A DNA stretch of 64,000 nucleotides from Pseudomonas sp. Irchel 3E20 (GCF_900187645.1 NZ_FYEE01000005.1:62001-126000); one strand, 5' to 3'; shown: positions 48,430 through 57,886, counted from the stretch's first letter. Numbers and translations are program-made. The notes: generated by a model not told the origin, from the sequence alone.

Positions 48430-49397
48430 TGCGTGTAACCTTGCAGCCCTCCGGAGCAGTGCTTGAGATATTGCCCGGCGAGCGGATCCTCGATGGCGCA
48501 CGGCGCCTGGGCTACGAATGCCCGCAAAGCTGCCGCAATGGCAATTGTCACGTGTGCGCCGCGCTGCTGGTTGAAGGCCGCGTGCAACAGGCCGGCGCGG
48601 TGCGCGACCACGGCGAGTTCTACACTTGCATTGCCGAGCCGCTGGAAGACTGCATCGTGCTGTGGGATGGCGTGCTTGCGCTGGGAGAACTGCCGGTGCG
48701 CAGCCTGTCGTGTCAGGTCAGTGAGTGCGTGGAGGTGGGCGGCGATGTCTGGCGTGTGCGCTTGCGCACCCCGGCCGGCAAAGCGCCGCGTTACCACGCC
48801 GGGCAGTACCTGATGCTGGAGCGCGAGAATGGCGAGAAATCGGCCTTCTCCCTGGCCTCCGCCCCCCACGCCGGGCGGGATCTGGAACTCCATGTACTGG
48901 TGCGTGAAGCCAGTGCGCAAACCCTCATCGAGCAACTGCAACGCAACCCATTGGTGCGAGTGGAAATGCCGTTTGGCGACACTCACTTGTCGCAACTGCC
49001 GGACGGCCCCCTGGTGCTGATCGCGGCCGGCACAGGCATGGCGCAGATGCACAGCCTGATCGAGCACTGCCGCGCCAAGGGCTTCAAGCATCCGGTGCAT
49101 CTGTACTGGGGTGTGCGCCGCCCGCAAGATTTCTACGCCATCGAACACTGGGACCAATGGCAGCAACTGCCCAACCTCTACCTGCACAAAGTGGTCAGTG
49201 ACCTGTGTGGCTGGGACGGGCGCTGCGGCATGCTGCATGAGGCGGTGTGCGAAGACATCCAGGACCTGTCCTCGGTTTACGTCTATGGCAGCGGCTCGCC
49301 GGCAATGATCTACGCCACCCTCGATGCCCTGGTGGACGCCGGCATGGACCCCCACCAAATGCGTGCGGATGTATTTGCCTACGCTCCTCGCGACTGA
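48429..49397 (+). CDS. 2Fe-2S ferredoxin / FAD reductase fusion (Fre-position homologue)
   Basis: A 322-residue protein with an N-terminal plant-type 2Fe-2S ferredoxin domain (about residues 1-90; cysteines in CRNGNCHVC and a further Cys in EFYTC), an FAD domain (about 95-190) and an NAD domain (about 195-320; VLIAAGTGMAQMHSL, YVYGSGSPAMIYA). It is often annotated as CDP-6-deoxyglucoseen reductase-like, which is probably not its role. In E. coli the gene after ubiD is fre, a flavin reductase, so this may have a similar job, with an extra iron-sulfur domain. Confidence 0.87.
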   Translation: MRVTLQPSGAVLEILPGERILDGARRLGYECPQSCRNGNCHVCAALLVEGRVQQAGAVRDHGEFYTCIAEPLEDCIVLWDGVLALGELPVRSLSCQVSECVEVGGDVWRVRLRTPAGKAPRYHAGQYLMLERENGEKSAFSLASAPHAGRDLELHVLVREASAQTLIEQLQRNPLVRVEMPFGDTHLSQLPDGPLVLIAAGTGMAQMHSLIEHCRAKGFKHPVHLYWGVRRPQDFYAIEHWDQWQQLPNLYLHKVVSDLCGWDGRCGMLHEAVCEDIQDLSSVYVYGSGSPAMIYATLDALVDAGMDPHQMRADVFAYAPRD

Positions 49398-49598
49398 ATC
49401 CTGGCGCGTTATAACTCCCTATATAGCTGATCGGTATTTATTCAAATGGATAGATATCGTTAGGCTATATAAAACAAAGGTTGAATTTAAAAACTGTGCC
49501 ATGGCACTTAATTTGCCTTAAAACTTATGTGCCTTATTGTTACAGCGGTGCGTTCTATTAAGTAATTCTTCACTGCGGGGAGCTCAACGCTATTCGCC

Positions 49599-50267
49599 AT
49601 GAGTGCCATTGAATCTGCTCTTGTGAATCCGGTTTATCCGCCGCGGCTCGATCTGGGGTCGCCCCTCACCCACGAACAACTGATGAGCTCGATGCAGGCC
49701 ACCCTGGCCCGCCATCGCGGTGGCCCGGTGTGGCTGTTTGCCTACGGCTCGTTGATCTGGCGCCCCGAATGCTCGGCGGTGGAACGGGTGCGCGGCCGGG
49801 TCCATGGCTATCATCGCGGCCTTTACCTGTGGTCCCACGAACACCGTGGCACACCGGAACGCCCCGGCCTGGTCTTCGGCCTGGATCGCGGCGGCTCGTG
49901 CAGCGGCTTCGCCTACCGACTCCCGCAAGAGCAATTGCAAGATTCCCTCTACGCCCTCTGGCAGCGCGAAATGCCCGTGCCGTCCTACCGGCCCCACTGG
50001 CTCAACTGCCGTCTTGAAGACGGTACGCGCGTGCAGGCCCTGGGGTTCGTACTGGAGCGCCACCTGCCCAGCTACGCCGGCAACCTGCCCGACAGCGTGC
50101 TGAGCCAAGTCTTCGAAAGTGCCTGCGGCCGTTATGGCACCACCCGTGACTACGTCGAGCAAACCGTCAATGCCCTACGCAGCCACGCCATGCCTGACCG
50201 TAACCTGGAAGCCCGCCTCAAGCGCTGCCGCGACGTGGCACAACAGACGCTGGCGGCCAGTATCTGA
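49599..50267 (+). CDS. chaC: ChaC-family gamma-glutamylcyclotransferase
   Basis: A 222-residue enzyme that is likely to break down glutathione or gamma-glutamyl peptides. The substrate-binding loop is FAYGSLIW (YGSL at 49-52), and a catalytic glutamate candidate is E124 in LYALWQREMPV. The upstream 200 bases (49398-49598) are strikingly AT-rich with no gene, and probably hold the promoter. Confidence 0.92.
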   Translation: MSAIESALVNPVYPPRLDLGSPLTHEQLMSSMQATLARHRGGPVWLFAYGSLIWRPECSAVERVRGRVHGYHRGLYLWSHEHRGTPERPGLVFGLDRGGSCSGFAYRLPQEQLQDSLYALWQREMPVPSYRPHWLNCRLEDGTRVQALGFVLERHLPSYAGNLPDSVLSQVFESACGRYGTTRDYVEQTVNALRSHAMPDRNLEARLKRCRDVAQQTLAASI

Positions 50268-50489
50268 CGGCTAACTCCTCCTTTCTGGGCATTGACGGGT
50301 GCTTTGCCAGATAGCGCGTTAGAGCCCACTCGAAAACATATGTTTGATGAGCGGGCGCGCCATTGCAGAGAGGCTAGAGCAGTGTGAAAAACCGGGGGAT
50401 GTGGGTTAGTTGTCCTGGCGGACAAGCGATGGCTTGTAAGAGGGGAGCCCGAGCCACCCCTACGGCAGCCCGGGCCCTCCAACCACCGA

Positions 50490-51467
50490 TCAGCGCACCT
50501 GCACCACTACTTTACCCACGGCTTTGCGTTGGCCGAGGTCGTTGATGGCTTGGGCGGCGTTGCTCAGAGGGTAGAGCTGCGAGACCAGGGGTTTGAGCTT
50601 GCCTTCGGCGAACCAGCCGAACAGTTGCTGGAAGTTGGCGGCGTTGTCCTGGGGCTGGCGTTGGGCGAAGGAGCCCCAGAACACGCCGACCACCGCCGCG
50701 CCTTTGAGCAGGGCGAGGTTGACCGGCAGTTCGGGGATACGCCCGCTGGCGAAGCCCACCACCAGCAGGCGGCCGTTCCAGGCGATGGCCCGGATAGCCT
50801 GGTCGAAGAGGTCGCCGCCCACCGGGTCGTAGATCACGTCGGCGCCGTTGCCGTCGGTGAGGCGTTTGATTTCGTCCTTGAGGTTAGTGGTGGTGTAGTT
50901 GATGAGTTCATCGGCGCCGGCGGCTTTGGCCACGGCGAGTTTTTCTTCGCTGCTGGCGGCGGCGATCACGCGTGCGCCCATGGCTTTGCCGATTTCCACG
51001 GCGGCCAGGCCCACGCCACCAGAGGCGCCGAGCACCAGCAGGGTTTCGCCCGGTTGCAGGTGGGCGCGCTGCTTGAGGGCGTGCATGGAGGTGCCGTAGG
51101 TCATGCTGAAGGCGGCGGCGGTGTTGAAGTCCATGGCGGCGGGGATCGGCAGGACGTTGTAGCCCGGCACCGCGACTTGTTCGGCGAAGCTGCCCCACCC
51201 GGTCAGGGCCATGACCCGGTCACCGACCTTGAGGTGGCTGACCTTCTCGCCCACGGCGCTGACCACGCCTGCGGCCTCGCCGCCCGGGGAAAACGGGAAG
51301 GGCGGTTTGAACTGGTACTTGCCCTCGATGATAAGGGTGTCCGGGAAGTTGACCCCGGCGGCATGTACCTCGAGCAGGATTTCATTCTTCTTGGGCTCGG
51401 GACTTGCGACGTCTTCCAGCACCAGCGTTTCGGCGGGGCCGAAGGCTTTGCACAGCACGGCTTTCAT
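50490..51467 (-). CDS. NADPH:quinone oxidoreductase (MDR family)
   Basis: A 325-residue zinc-free medium-chain reductase, probable one-electron or two-electron quinone reductase or enoyl reductase. It has the N-terminal GroES-like domain (AAGVNFPDTLIIEG) and the NADP fold (VLGASGGVGLAAVEIGKAMGA). The ATG at 51467 has AAAGGA 9 bases upstream; an earlier in-frame start is rejected. A single-gene unit. Confidence 0.9.
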   Translation of the reverse strand: MKAVLCKAFGPAETLVLEDVASPEPKKNEILLEVHAAGVNFPDTLIIEGKYQFKPPFPFSPGGEAAGVVSAVGEKVSHLKVGDRVMALTGWGSFAEQVAVPGYNVLPIPAAMDFNTAAAFSMTYGTSMHALKQRAHLQPGETLLVLGASGGVGLAAVEIGKAMGARVIAAASSEEKLAVAKAAGADELINYTTTNLKDEIKRLTDGNGADVIYDPVGGDLFDQAIRAIAWNGRLLVVGFASGRIPELPVNLALLKGAAVVGVFWGSFAQRQPQDNAANFQQLFGWFAEGKLKPLVSQLYPLSNAAQAINDLGQRKAVGKVVVQVR

Positions 51468-51635
51468 CAGGGCTATTCCTTTGGGAGTGATGGCCGATAA
51501 GTGTAGGTGTGGGTGTCGGGCGGTCAACGAGCATGCCCGGCCCTGATAGCTGGCCATAAGCTTGTACTTAAGTGGCGGATCGCTATCCTAGTGGCCAGTG
51601 TGGCCATAGGCCTCAAACCGGATAAGGAGTGAATT

Positions 51636-52046
51636 GTGAAAGCGTGGATCCTGTTGCTGCTGGCCCTGTCTCTGCCCACGGCCGCGATGGCCGAGGAAGC
51701 AGCCAAAGAAGGCGCGGCGCCGAAAGTCAGCTATATCAGCCTGACCCCGCCCTTCGTCGGCAACTATGGCCTGGACGGCAGCCCCAAGCTCAAGGTGTTC
51801 AAGGCTGACGTGGCCCTGCGCGTGACGGGCGAGGAGGCGGCCAAAGCGGTCAAGGCCAACGAGCCGTTGATCCGCAATCAACTGGTGGCGCTGTTTTCCC
51901 AGCAAACCACCGAAACCATGAGCAACGTCGAGGCCAAGGAAAAGCTGCGCCAGGAAGCGCTCAAGCAAACCCAGCAAGTGATGAACGACGAAACTGGCAA
52001 GCCCATGGTCGATGACCTGCTGTTCAACAACCTCATCATCCAATAA
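51636..52046 (+). CDS. FliL-like secreted protein
   Basis: A 136-residue protein with a signal peptide (residues 1-19, MKAWILLLLALSLPTAAMA) and a domain resembling FliL (SLTPPFVGNYG, LKVFKADVALRV, LIRNQLVALFSQQT). The start is GTG at 51636, with TAAGGAG 8 bases upstream. There are no flagellar genes nearby, so it is probably a stand-alone paralogue. Divergent from the quinone reductase gene. Confidence 0.85.
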   Translation: MKAWILLLLALSLPTAAMAEEAAKEGAAPKVSYISLTPPFVGNYGLDGSPKLKVFKADVALRVTGEEAAKAVKANEPLIRNQLVALFSQQTTETMSNVEAKEKLRQEALKQTQQVMNDETGKPMVDDLLFNNLIIQ

Positions 52047-52055
52047 CCCGCCGTG

Positions 52056-52075
52056 TAGCAAGCGGGCTCGCCCGC
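52056..52075. repeat. REP-like fragment
   Basis: GTAGCAAGCGGGCTCGCCCGC: the same GTAGCAAGCGGG core as at 3483, with a short 5-bp stem, between the FliL-like gene and the permease gene. Confidence 0.5.
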
Positions 52076-52114
52076 GCTGAAGCGCACCGCGCGCCTAGTG
52101 CCCGTTGCTCACCT

Positions 52115-53233
52115 TCAAGACGCCAGGCTCTTGCGAAACCGCGCCAGGGCAATGGCGAAGAACAGCAGCCCGATCCCCGCCAATGCCAGCAAGTCCGGCC
52201 ACACCACGCTCACCCCCGCGTCGCGGAACAGAATCGCCGCGCTGAGGCTGACGAAGTGGGTCGAGGGCGAGCCCTGCATCACCCATTGCAGCCATTGCGG
52301 CATGCTGTCTAGCGGCGTGCTGCCGCCCGACAGCAGCAGCATCGGGATGATGACCGGGATCGCCAGCAAGCCGAATTGCGGGGTCGAGCGCGCCAGGGTG
52401 GCGAGGAAGATCCCTAATGCGGTGCTGGCGAACAGATACAGCGCCGTGACCAGCAGAAACAGGGTCAACGAGCCCGCCAACGGCACGCCGAGGGCGCCCT
52501 TGACGATCACCTCCAGCGACACCCAGGTGCACAGCACCACCACCAGCATGTTGCTCCAGATTTTCGCCAGCATGATTTCCAGCGCGGTCAGCGGCAGCAC
52601 CAGCAAGTGGTCGAGGGTGCCGTGTTCGCGTTCGCGCAGCAGCGCGGTGCCGGTGAGCACGATGGCCAGGATGGTGATGTTGTTGACGATCTGGATCACC
52701 GCCAAGAACCAGCCGCCCTCCAGGTTGGGGTTGAACAGTGCACGGGCGGTCAGCAGTGCCGGGGCTTTGTTGGCTGATTCGCTGGGGCTGGCGTAGTTGA
52801 GCAGTTCGCGCTGGAAGATCCGGCCGATATAGCCGGCGCCCATGAACGCCTGGCTCATAGCCGTGGCATCAACGTTGACCTGCACCGCCGGGGCGCGCCC
52901 GGCCAGCAGGTCGGCCTGGAAATTAGCCGGCACGTTGATGACAAAGGTGTATTGGCCGCTGTCCATGACCTTGTCCAACTGATCGTAGGGCAGCAGCACG
53001 GCGCTCTGGAATTCCGGCGGTTGCAGGGATTCGGCGAGCAGGCGCGAGAGGTGGCTGTGGTCTTCATCCACCAGGGCCACGCTGGCGTTGTGCACGCCAA
53101 TCACCGAGCCGGCGGCGGGCATGTAGATGGCCACGGTGAAGGCGTACATCAAGAACAGCAGCAGAACGCTGTCGTGGCGCAGGCTGGTGAGCTCTTTGAG
53201 CCCCAAGCGCAGGATGTGGGCGAACGCGTGCAT
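52115..53233 (-). CDS. yhhJ: ABC-2 type permease (YhhJ-like)
   Basis: A 372-residue export permease with a first transmembrane helix (about 20-45), a large extracytoplasmic loop (about 50-180) and five or more C-terminal helices with the ABC-2 signature (VLLPLTALEIMLAKIW). It is translationally coupled to the upstream fusion gene: TGATG at 53235-53231. Together with the two upstream genes it forms a drug- or metabolite-type export operon. Confidence 0.88.
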   Translation of the reverse strand: MHAFAHILRLGLKELTSLRHDSVLLLFLMYAFTVAIYMPAAGSVIGVHNASVALVDEDHSHLSRLLAESLQPPEFQSAVLLPYDQLDKVMDSGQYTFVINVPANFQADLLAGRAPAVQVNVDATAMSQAFMGAGYIGRIFQRELLNYASPSESANKAPALLTARALFNPNLEGGWFLAVIQIVNNITILAIVLTGTALLREREHGTLDHLLVLPLTALEIMLAKIWSNMLVVVLCTWVSLEVIVKGALGVPLAGSLTLFLLVTALYLFASTALGIFLATLARSTPQFGLLAIPVIIPMLLLSGGSTPLDSMPQWLQWVMQGSPSTHFVSLSAAILFRDAGVSVVWPDLLALAGIGLLFFAIALARFRKSLAS

Positions 53234-55977
53234 CAGGCCTCCTGCTTTTTCAGCATGACCAGGCTCAGCCCGGTGAACCCGAGGAAGAACCCGACCAACG
53301 CTAGGCATTGCGGCCACAACTGGCGCACGTCCAGGGCCTTGGTGAAGGTGCCGACGGCGATGTCGAGGAAGTAGCCGGCCGGGAACAGCATGCCCATGGC
53401 CGCCGCCGCGCCTTCCAGGGACGAGCGCGGCACGATCAGCCCGGAGAACTGAATGGTCGGCAGGCTGGTGATAATCATGGTGCCCAGGATCGCCGCGATC
53501 TGGGTGCGGGTGAACGCCGAGATCAGCAGGCCCATGCTGGTGGTCGCCAGCACGTACAAGGTGCCGCCCAGGGCCAGGGTCAGGCCGCTGCCCTTGAATG
53601 GCACACCGAATAGCCAGCGGTTCATCGCCGCCAGCAGCGCCAGGTTAATCAGGCTCACGGCCAGGTACGGCGCCTGTTTGCCCAAGAGAAACTCCAGGCG
53701 CGTGAGTGGCGTGGCATAGAAGTTGGTGATCGAACCCAACTCCTTCTCGCGCACGATGCCCAGGGCGGTGAGCATGGCCGGGATAAACGCCAGGATCAGC
53801 GCCATCACGCCGGGGCCGATGGCGTTGACGCTGACCACATCCTGGTTGTAGCGAAAGCGGGTTTCCAGTTTGGCCGCGGGCATCGCTGCCAGCGCCGGGC
53901 TGCTCTGCTCGGCCAGTTGCACGAGGTTGGCCTGGTGCACCGCTTCTACGTAGTTGCGGCTGGTTTCGGCGCGAAACGGCATGCCGCCGTCGAGCCACGC
54001 CGCCACCGCCGGTTGCCGCCCGGCGTAGAGGTCGCGGCCGAAACCGGGCGGGATCTCCAGCGCCAGTTTGATTTCCGAGCGCTGCAAGCGTTGGTGCAGC
54101 TCTTTGGCATCCTGAATCGGCGCCTGCTCGGCAAAGTAGCGCGAGCTGCGGAACGCCTCCAGGTAGGTGCGGCTTTGCGGGGTCTGGTCCTGGTCGTAGA
54201 CGGCGAAGGCGAGTTTCTCCACGTCCAGGGAAATGCCGTAGCCGAAAATCACCATCATGAAAATCGCCCCCAGCAGAGCGAACGCCAGGCGCACCTTGTC
54301 GCGCATCAGCTCCTTGCCTTCGCGGCTGGCCACCGCGATCAGGCGCGCCAGGCTGAAGCCGCGCTTACCCACGGGGAGCGGCTCGCTCTTGTGGGCGCCT
54401 GGCGTGCCAGTGCTGGCGTTCGCGGGAGGGCTGCTGGCCGGTGCCTCGGGTTGCTTCTGCGCGTCTTCCAGGCAGCGCACGAAGGCGGCCTCCAAGGTAT
54501 CGCCGTGGAACTGGCGCTGCAGCGCCTCGGGCGGATCGCAGGCCAGCACCCGGCCGGCGTGCATCAGGGAGATGCGGTCGCAGCGCTGGGCTTCGTTCAT
54601 AAAGTGGGTGGAAAGGAAAATCGTCACCCCTTGCTCGCGGGACAACTCGATCAGCAGGCGCCAGAAGTCGTCGCGGGCCGCCGGGTCGACGCCGGAAGTG
54701 GGTTCGTCGAGGATCAGCACTTCCGGGCGATGCAGCACCGCCACCGCCAACGACAGGCGCTGGCGCACGCCCAGGGGCAGGGCGCCGGACTGTTGCTCGG
54801 CCATGTCGCCCAGGCCAAAGCGTTGGATCAACTCCTCGATACGCGGGCCGCTTTCGGCCTTGGGCAGGTCGAACAACTGGGCATGCAGCACCAGGTTCTG
54901 GCGCACGCTGAGTTCCCCGTACAGGGAGAAGCTCTGGGACATGAAACCCACGCGCTTGCGGGTCGCCAGGTCCTTGGCGTTGACCGGGTTGCCCAGCAGC
55001 GTGGCGCTGCCTTCGGTGGCGGGCATCAGGCCGGTCAGCACCTTCATGGTGGTGGTCTTGCCGCAGCCGTTGGAGCCGAGGAAACCGAAAATCTCGCCGC
55101 GGCCGATGGCGAAGCTGACCTTGTTCACTGCGGTGAAATCACCGAAGCGCAGTGTCAGGTCGTGGGCCTCGATGGCGATTTCGGCGTTGTCGCTGACCCG
55201 TGGCGGGATCACCAACGGCTTGCTGTTGTGGGCGCTGTCGCCCTGGAAGTAGGTGAAGGCTTCGTCGAGCTTGCCGCTGGGGGTGACCGAGGCCAGTTCG
55301 GCGCTCAGCCCGTCGGCGATCAATTTGCCGCGGTCGAGCATCAGGCAGTGCTCGAACTGCTCGGCCTCTTCCATGTAGGCGGTGGCCACCAGCAGGGTCA
55401 GTTGCGGGCGCTGGCGGCGCACGTCGTCCACCAACTCCCAGAAACGCCGGCGTGACAGCGGGTCGACGCCCGTGGTGGGTTCGTCGAGGATCAGCAGGTC
55501 TGGCTCGTGGATCAACGCGCAGCACAGGCCCAGCTTCTGCTTCATGCCGCCCGAGAGCTTGCCCGCCGGGCGCTCGGCGAAACTGGCCAGGTCCGTGGCC
55601 AGCAGCAGGCTGTGCATGCGTTCGTCGCATTCGGCCTTCGACAAGCCGAACAGGGTGGCGAAAAAGCGGATGTTTTCGCTGATCGACAGTTCCGGGTAGA
55701 GGTTGCCGCCCAGGCCCTGGGGCATGAAGGCGATGCGCGGGTAGAGGCTGTTGCGGTGGCGGCGCTGGGTGATGGCGCCGCCGAGGACGTCGAGTTGGCC
55801 CTGTTGGAGTTTCTTTACCCCGGCGATCAGCCCCAACAGGCTGGACTTGCCCGCGCCGTCCGGGCCGATGAGCCCGCAGCGCGTGCCGCTGGGCAGGCTG
55901 AAGGCGATGTCGATCAGGGCTTGCTGTTTGCCGTAGCGGTGGTTGAGGCCGACGGCTTGCAGGGCCAGGGCGCTCAT
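53233..55977 (-). CDS. rbbA: Fused ABC transporter, two ATPases plus permease (RbbA/YhiH-like)
   Basis: A 914-residue protein with two ABC cassettes in the first 530 residues: cassette 1 has Walker A GPDGAGKSS and signature LSGGMKQKL, cassette 2 has Walker A GSNGCGKTT and a degenerate signature LPLGVRQRL. An ABC-2 permease domain follows (about 560-914, with helices at about 570-590 and 730-910). The E. coli homologue YhiH/RbbA has been reported as a ribosome-associated ATPase. The start overlaps the HlyD stop by 4 bases and the stop overlaps the YhhJ start by one base. Confidence 0.88.
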   Translation of the reverse strand: MSALALQAVGLNHRYGKQQALIDIAFSLPSGTRCGLIGPDGAGKSSLLGLIAGVKKLQQGQLDVLGGAITQRRHRNSLYPRIAFMPQGLGGNLYPELSISENIRFFATLFGLSKAECDERMHSLLLATDLASFAERPAGKLSGGMKQKLGLCCALIHEPDLLILDEPTTGVDPLSRRRFWELVDDVRRQRPQLTLLVATAYMEEAEQFEHCLMLDRGKLIADGLSAELASVTPSGKLDEAFTYFQGDSAHNSKPLVIPPRVSDNAEIAIEAHDLTLRFGDFTAVNKVSFAIGRGEIFGFLGSNGCGKTTTMKVLTGLMPATEGSATLLGNPVNAKDLATRKRVGFMSQSFSLYGELSVRQNLVLHAQLFDLPKAESGPRIEELIQRFGLGDMAEQQSGALPLGVRQRLSLAVAVLHRPEVLILDEPTSGVDPAARDDFWRLLIELSREQGVTIFLSTHFMNEAQRCDRISLMHAGRVLACDPPEALQRQFHGDTLEAAFVRCLEDAQKQPEAPASSPPANASTGTPGAHKSEPLPVGKRGFSLARLIAVASREGKELMRDKVRLAFALLGAIFMMVIFGYGISLDVEKLAFAVYDQDQTPQSRTYLEAFRSSRYFAEQAPIQDAKELHQRLQRSEIKLALEIPPGFGRDLYAGRQPAVAAWLDGGMPFRAETSRNYVEAVHQANLVQLAEQSSPALAAMPAAKLETRFRYNQDVVSVNAIGPGVMALILAFIPAMLTALGIVREKELGSITNFYATPLTRLEFLLGKQAPYLAVSLINLALLAAMNRWLFGVPFKGSGLTLALGGTLYVLATTSMGLLISAFTRTQIAAILGTMIITSLPTIQFSGLIVPRSSLEGAAAAMGMLFPAGYFLDIAVGTFTKALDVRQLWPQCLALVGFFLGFTGLSLVMLKKQEA

Positions 55978-56951
55978 TGCAGGTTAGCCGGCCAGTCCAC
56001 GGTCGCCGTGCGTACATAGCCGGCGCCGGGCATGCCCGGTTTCGCCTGGGGCACGGCACTGGGTTGGGTCAGTTTCAGCTTGACGCGAAACACCAGTTTT
56101 TGCCGCTCGTCGCGGGTTTCCACCTCTTTGGGGGTGAACTGCGATTTGGCGGCGACGAAGCTGATGCGCGCGGGCAGCGGTTGGTTGGGCAGGGCGTCGA
56201 GCACGATGCGGCCTTCGTCGCCCACGGTCAGGCGCCCGGTGACCGAGGCGGGCAGGTAGAGGTTCATGTATTGGTCATTGGGGTCGATCAGCAACAACAC
56301 CCGCCCGCCAGCGCCGAGCACTTCGCCCGGTTCGGCCAGGCGCAATTGAATGATGCCGTCGATGGGCGCGCGCAGGCTGCTGTCATCGATTTCGCTGGTC
56401 AGTTGCGCCACCTGCGCCTCGCTGGCGGTGATGGCGGCCTTGACCGCCGCGACCTGGGCTTGCGCCGCGAGCACGGCGGCATTGCCGGTGTTGAGGCGGG
56501 CCTGTTGCTGGTCGATGATCTGGCGGCTGGCGAAGCCACGCTTGAACAGCTCCTGGGAGCGGCCCAGTTCCTGATGGGCCAGCAGTTGTTCGCTCTGGCG
56601 CAACAGTACGTTGGCTTGGGCCGCGGAGAAGTTTTCCTGGGCGCGTATCACTTCGGCTTCGGCCTGGTTGCGCTGGGCTTCGAGGGTGCGGGTGTCCATG
56701 CGTGCCAGCAGTTGGCCCTTGAGCACCTTGTCGCCTTCATCGACACGCACTTCGGCCAGCCGCCCGGGGATTTTGCTGGCGATCTGCACTTCGGTGGCTT
56801 CCAGTCGGCCATTGCCCATGCTCAAGCCTTCGGGGAGGCGATCCTGGGAGGATTTCCAGTAGCCAAAGGCACCGGCGCCCACCAGTAGAACCAGGAGCGA
56901 ACAGGCGAAGAGACGAGATGAGCGATGGTTTGTCGACATAGGGGAAGGCAT
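55974..56951 (-). CDS. yhiI: HlyD-family membrane fusion protein (YhiI-like)
   Basis: A 325-residue periplasmic adaptor. An N-terminal anchor (about 12-30) is followed by a lipoyl-like segment (SKIPGRLAEVRVDEGDKVLKGQLLARMD), a long coiled coil (about 85-180) and a beta-barrel half with APIDGIIQLRLAEPGEVLGAGG. It is the first gene of the three-gene export operon. The start could be at 56951 or, five residues later, at 56939; ribosome binding sites do not decide. No outer-membrane TolC partner is adjacent. Confidence 0.88.
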   Translation of the reverse strand: MPSPMSTNHRSSRLFACSLLVLLVGAGAFGYWKSSQDRLPEGLSMGNGRLEATEVQIASKIPGRLAEVRVDEGDKVLKGQLLARMDTRTLEAQRNQAEAEVIRAQENFSAAQANVLLRQSEQLLAHQELGRSQELFKRGFASRQIIDQQQARLNTGNAAVLAAQAQVAAVKAAITASEAQVAQLTSEIDDSSLRAPIDGIIQLRLAEPGEVLGAGGRVLLLIDPNDQYMNLYLPASVTGRLTVGDEGRIVLDALPNQPLPARISFVAAKSQFTPKEVETRDERQKLVFRVKLKLTQPSAVPQAKPGMPGAGYVRTATVDWPANLQ

Positions 56952-57085
56952 CCTGCAGCGGTAGCGTCCAAGTTTGGCTGGTTCGCACTTCTGGCGAGTT
57001 GATATCAGTCAAATGAGGGGCAAGCCTACCCCGATTGTGCGCAGGATGCATGGGCCTTGGATGTGACTGGCAAGTTCTCGCCCAT

Positions 57086-57535
57086 TCAGCGCAGGGCTAG
57101 CACTGCCGCCCACTGCGCGGCGGTCACCGGCATCACCGAGAGGCGGCTGCCTTTTTGCACCAGGGGCATTTCGGCCAGTTCGGCCTGTTGCTTGAGGTAG
57201 CCCAGGCCCAAAACCTTGGGGAACGTCTCGACGTGGGCCACGTCCAGTGCGCTCCAGGGGTTTTTCTCGGCGCTGGCCTTGATGTCGTAGTAATGGCTTT
57301 GCGGGTCGAGGGCCGTGGGGTCCGGGTAGGCGCCTGCGACAATGCGCCCGATTCCCGCGATGCCCGGTTCAGGGCAACTTGAGTGGTAGAAGAAAAACTC
57401 GTCACCTGCGGCCATGGCCCGCAAGAAGTTGCGTGCCTGGTAATTGCGCACGCCATCCCACCGGGTCTGGCCGAGCTTCGCCAGGTCCTGGATCGAGAGT
57501 TCGTCCGGCTCGGATTTCATCAGCCAATAGGCCAT
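57086..57535 (-). CDS. EVE-domain protein
   Basis: A 149-residue PUA-like EVE protein that may recognise modified nucleic acid bases. It begins MAYWLMKSEPDELSIQDL and has WDGVRNYQARNFLRAM and the FFYHSSCPEPGIAGIGRIV core, which are family signatures. The ATG at 57535 follows AGGAG with 6 bases of spacing. Adjacent genes are unrelated. Confidence 0.93.
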   Translation of the reverse strand: MAYWLMKSEPDELSIQDLAKLGQTRWDGVRNYQARNFLRAMAAGDEFFFYHSSCPEPGIAGIGRIVAGAYPDPTALDPQSHYYDIKASAEKNPWSALDVAHVETFPKVLGLGYLKQQAELAEMPLVQKGSRLSVMPVTAAQWAAVLALR

Positions 57536-57720
57536 GGGGCACTCCTGAAAGGGCAAATGCGCGAATTTTATGACAAACCGACAGTCGGTTGACGTCAAGG
57601 TTTGCGTGTCAGTTCACGTTATCGCAGAATGCCGGACTTTTAAGCTTGACGCTGCTGCACGGCCTATAAACGGAAACCGATGCTGTCATCGTGTGTGATC
57701 TGCCTTGAGGGGGGCAATCG

Positions 57721-57867
57721 ATGAAACGCAAACCGGATTTGCTCTGGGTTTTGGTTATTTTGTTCGGTTTGGGCGTCGTGACCACCGGTTATGCACAGAG
57801 CCTGTGGGCCAACAAAGTCGATGCGCCGATTGAAGTGACCCAGCAGGCTCCCGGCTTCAAGCGCTGA
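57721..57867 (+). CDS. Small single-span membrane protein, 48 residues
   Basis: MKRKPDLLWVLVILFGLGVVTTGYAQSL...: two basic residues, then a hydrophobic helix (about residues 7-24), then a polar tail ending PGFKR. GAGGGGGG lies 7 bases before the ATG. No family is recognised. It is on the plus strand between the EVE gene and the 5-formyl-THF cyclo-ligase gene, both on the minus strand, and converges with the latter (19 bases between stops). Confidence 0.7.
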   Translation: MKRKPDLLWVLVILFGLGVVTTGYAQSLWANKVDAPIEVTQQAPGFKR

Positions 57868-57886
57868 ACCACCTCTCCCCAGGCGC

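Noticed and set aside
50268..50489. Gap between chaC and the quinone reductase gene as a small RNA locus
   Set aside because: I found no convincing promoter plus terminator pair; only a few short stems of no clear meaning.
53917..55455. 512-codon plus-strand frame inside the RbbA-like gene
   Set aside because: Low-complexity antisense translation of a well-supported ABC gene.
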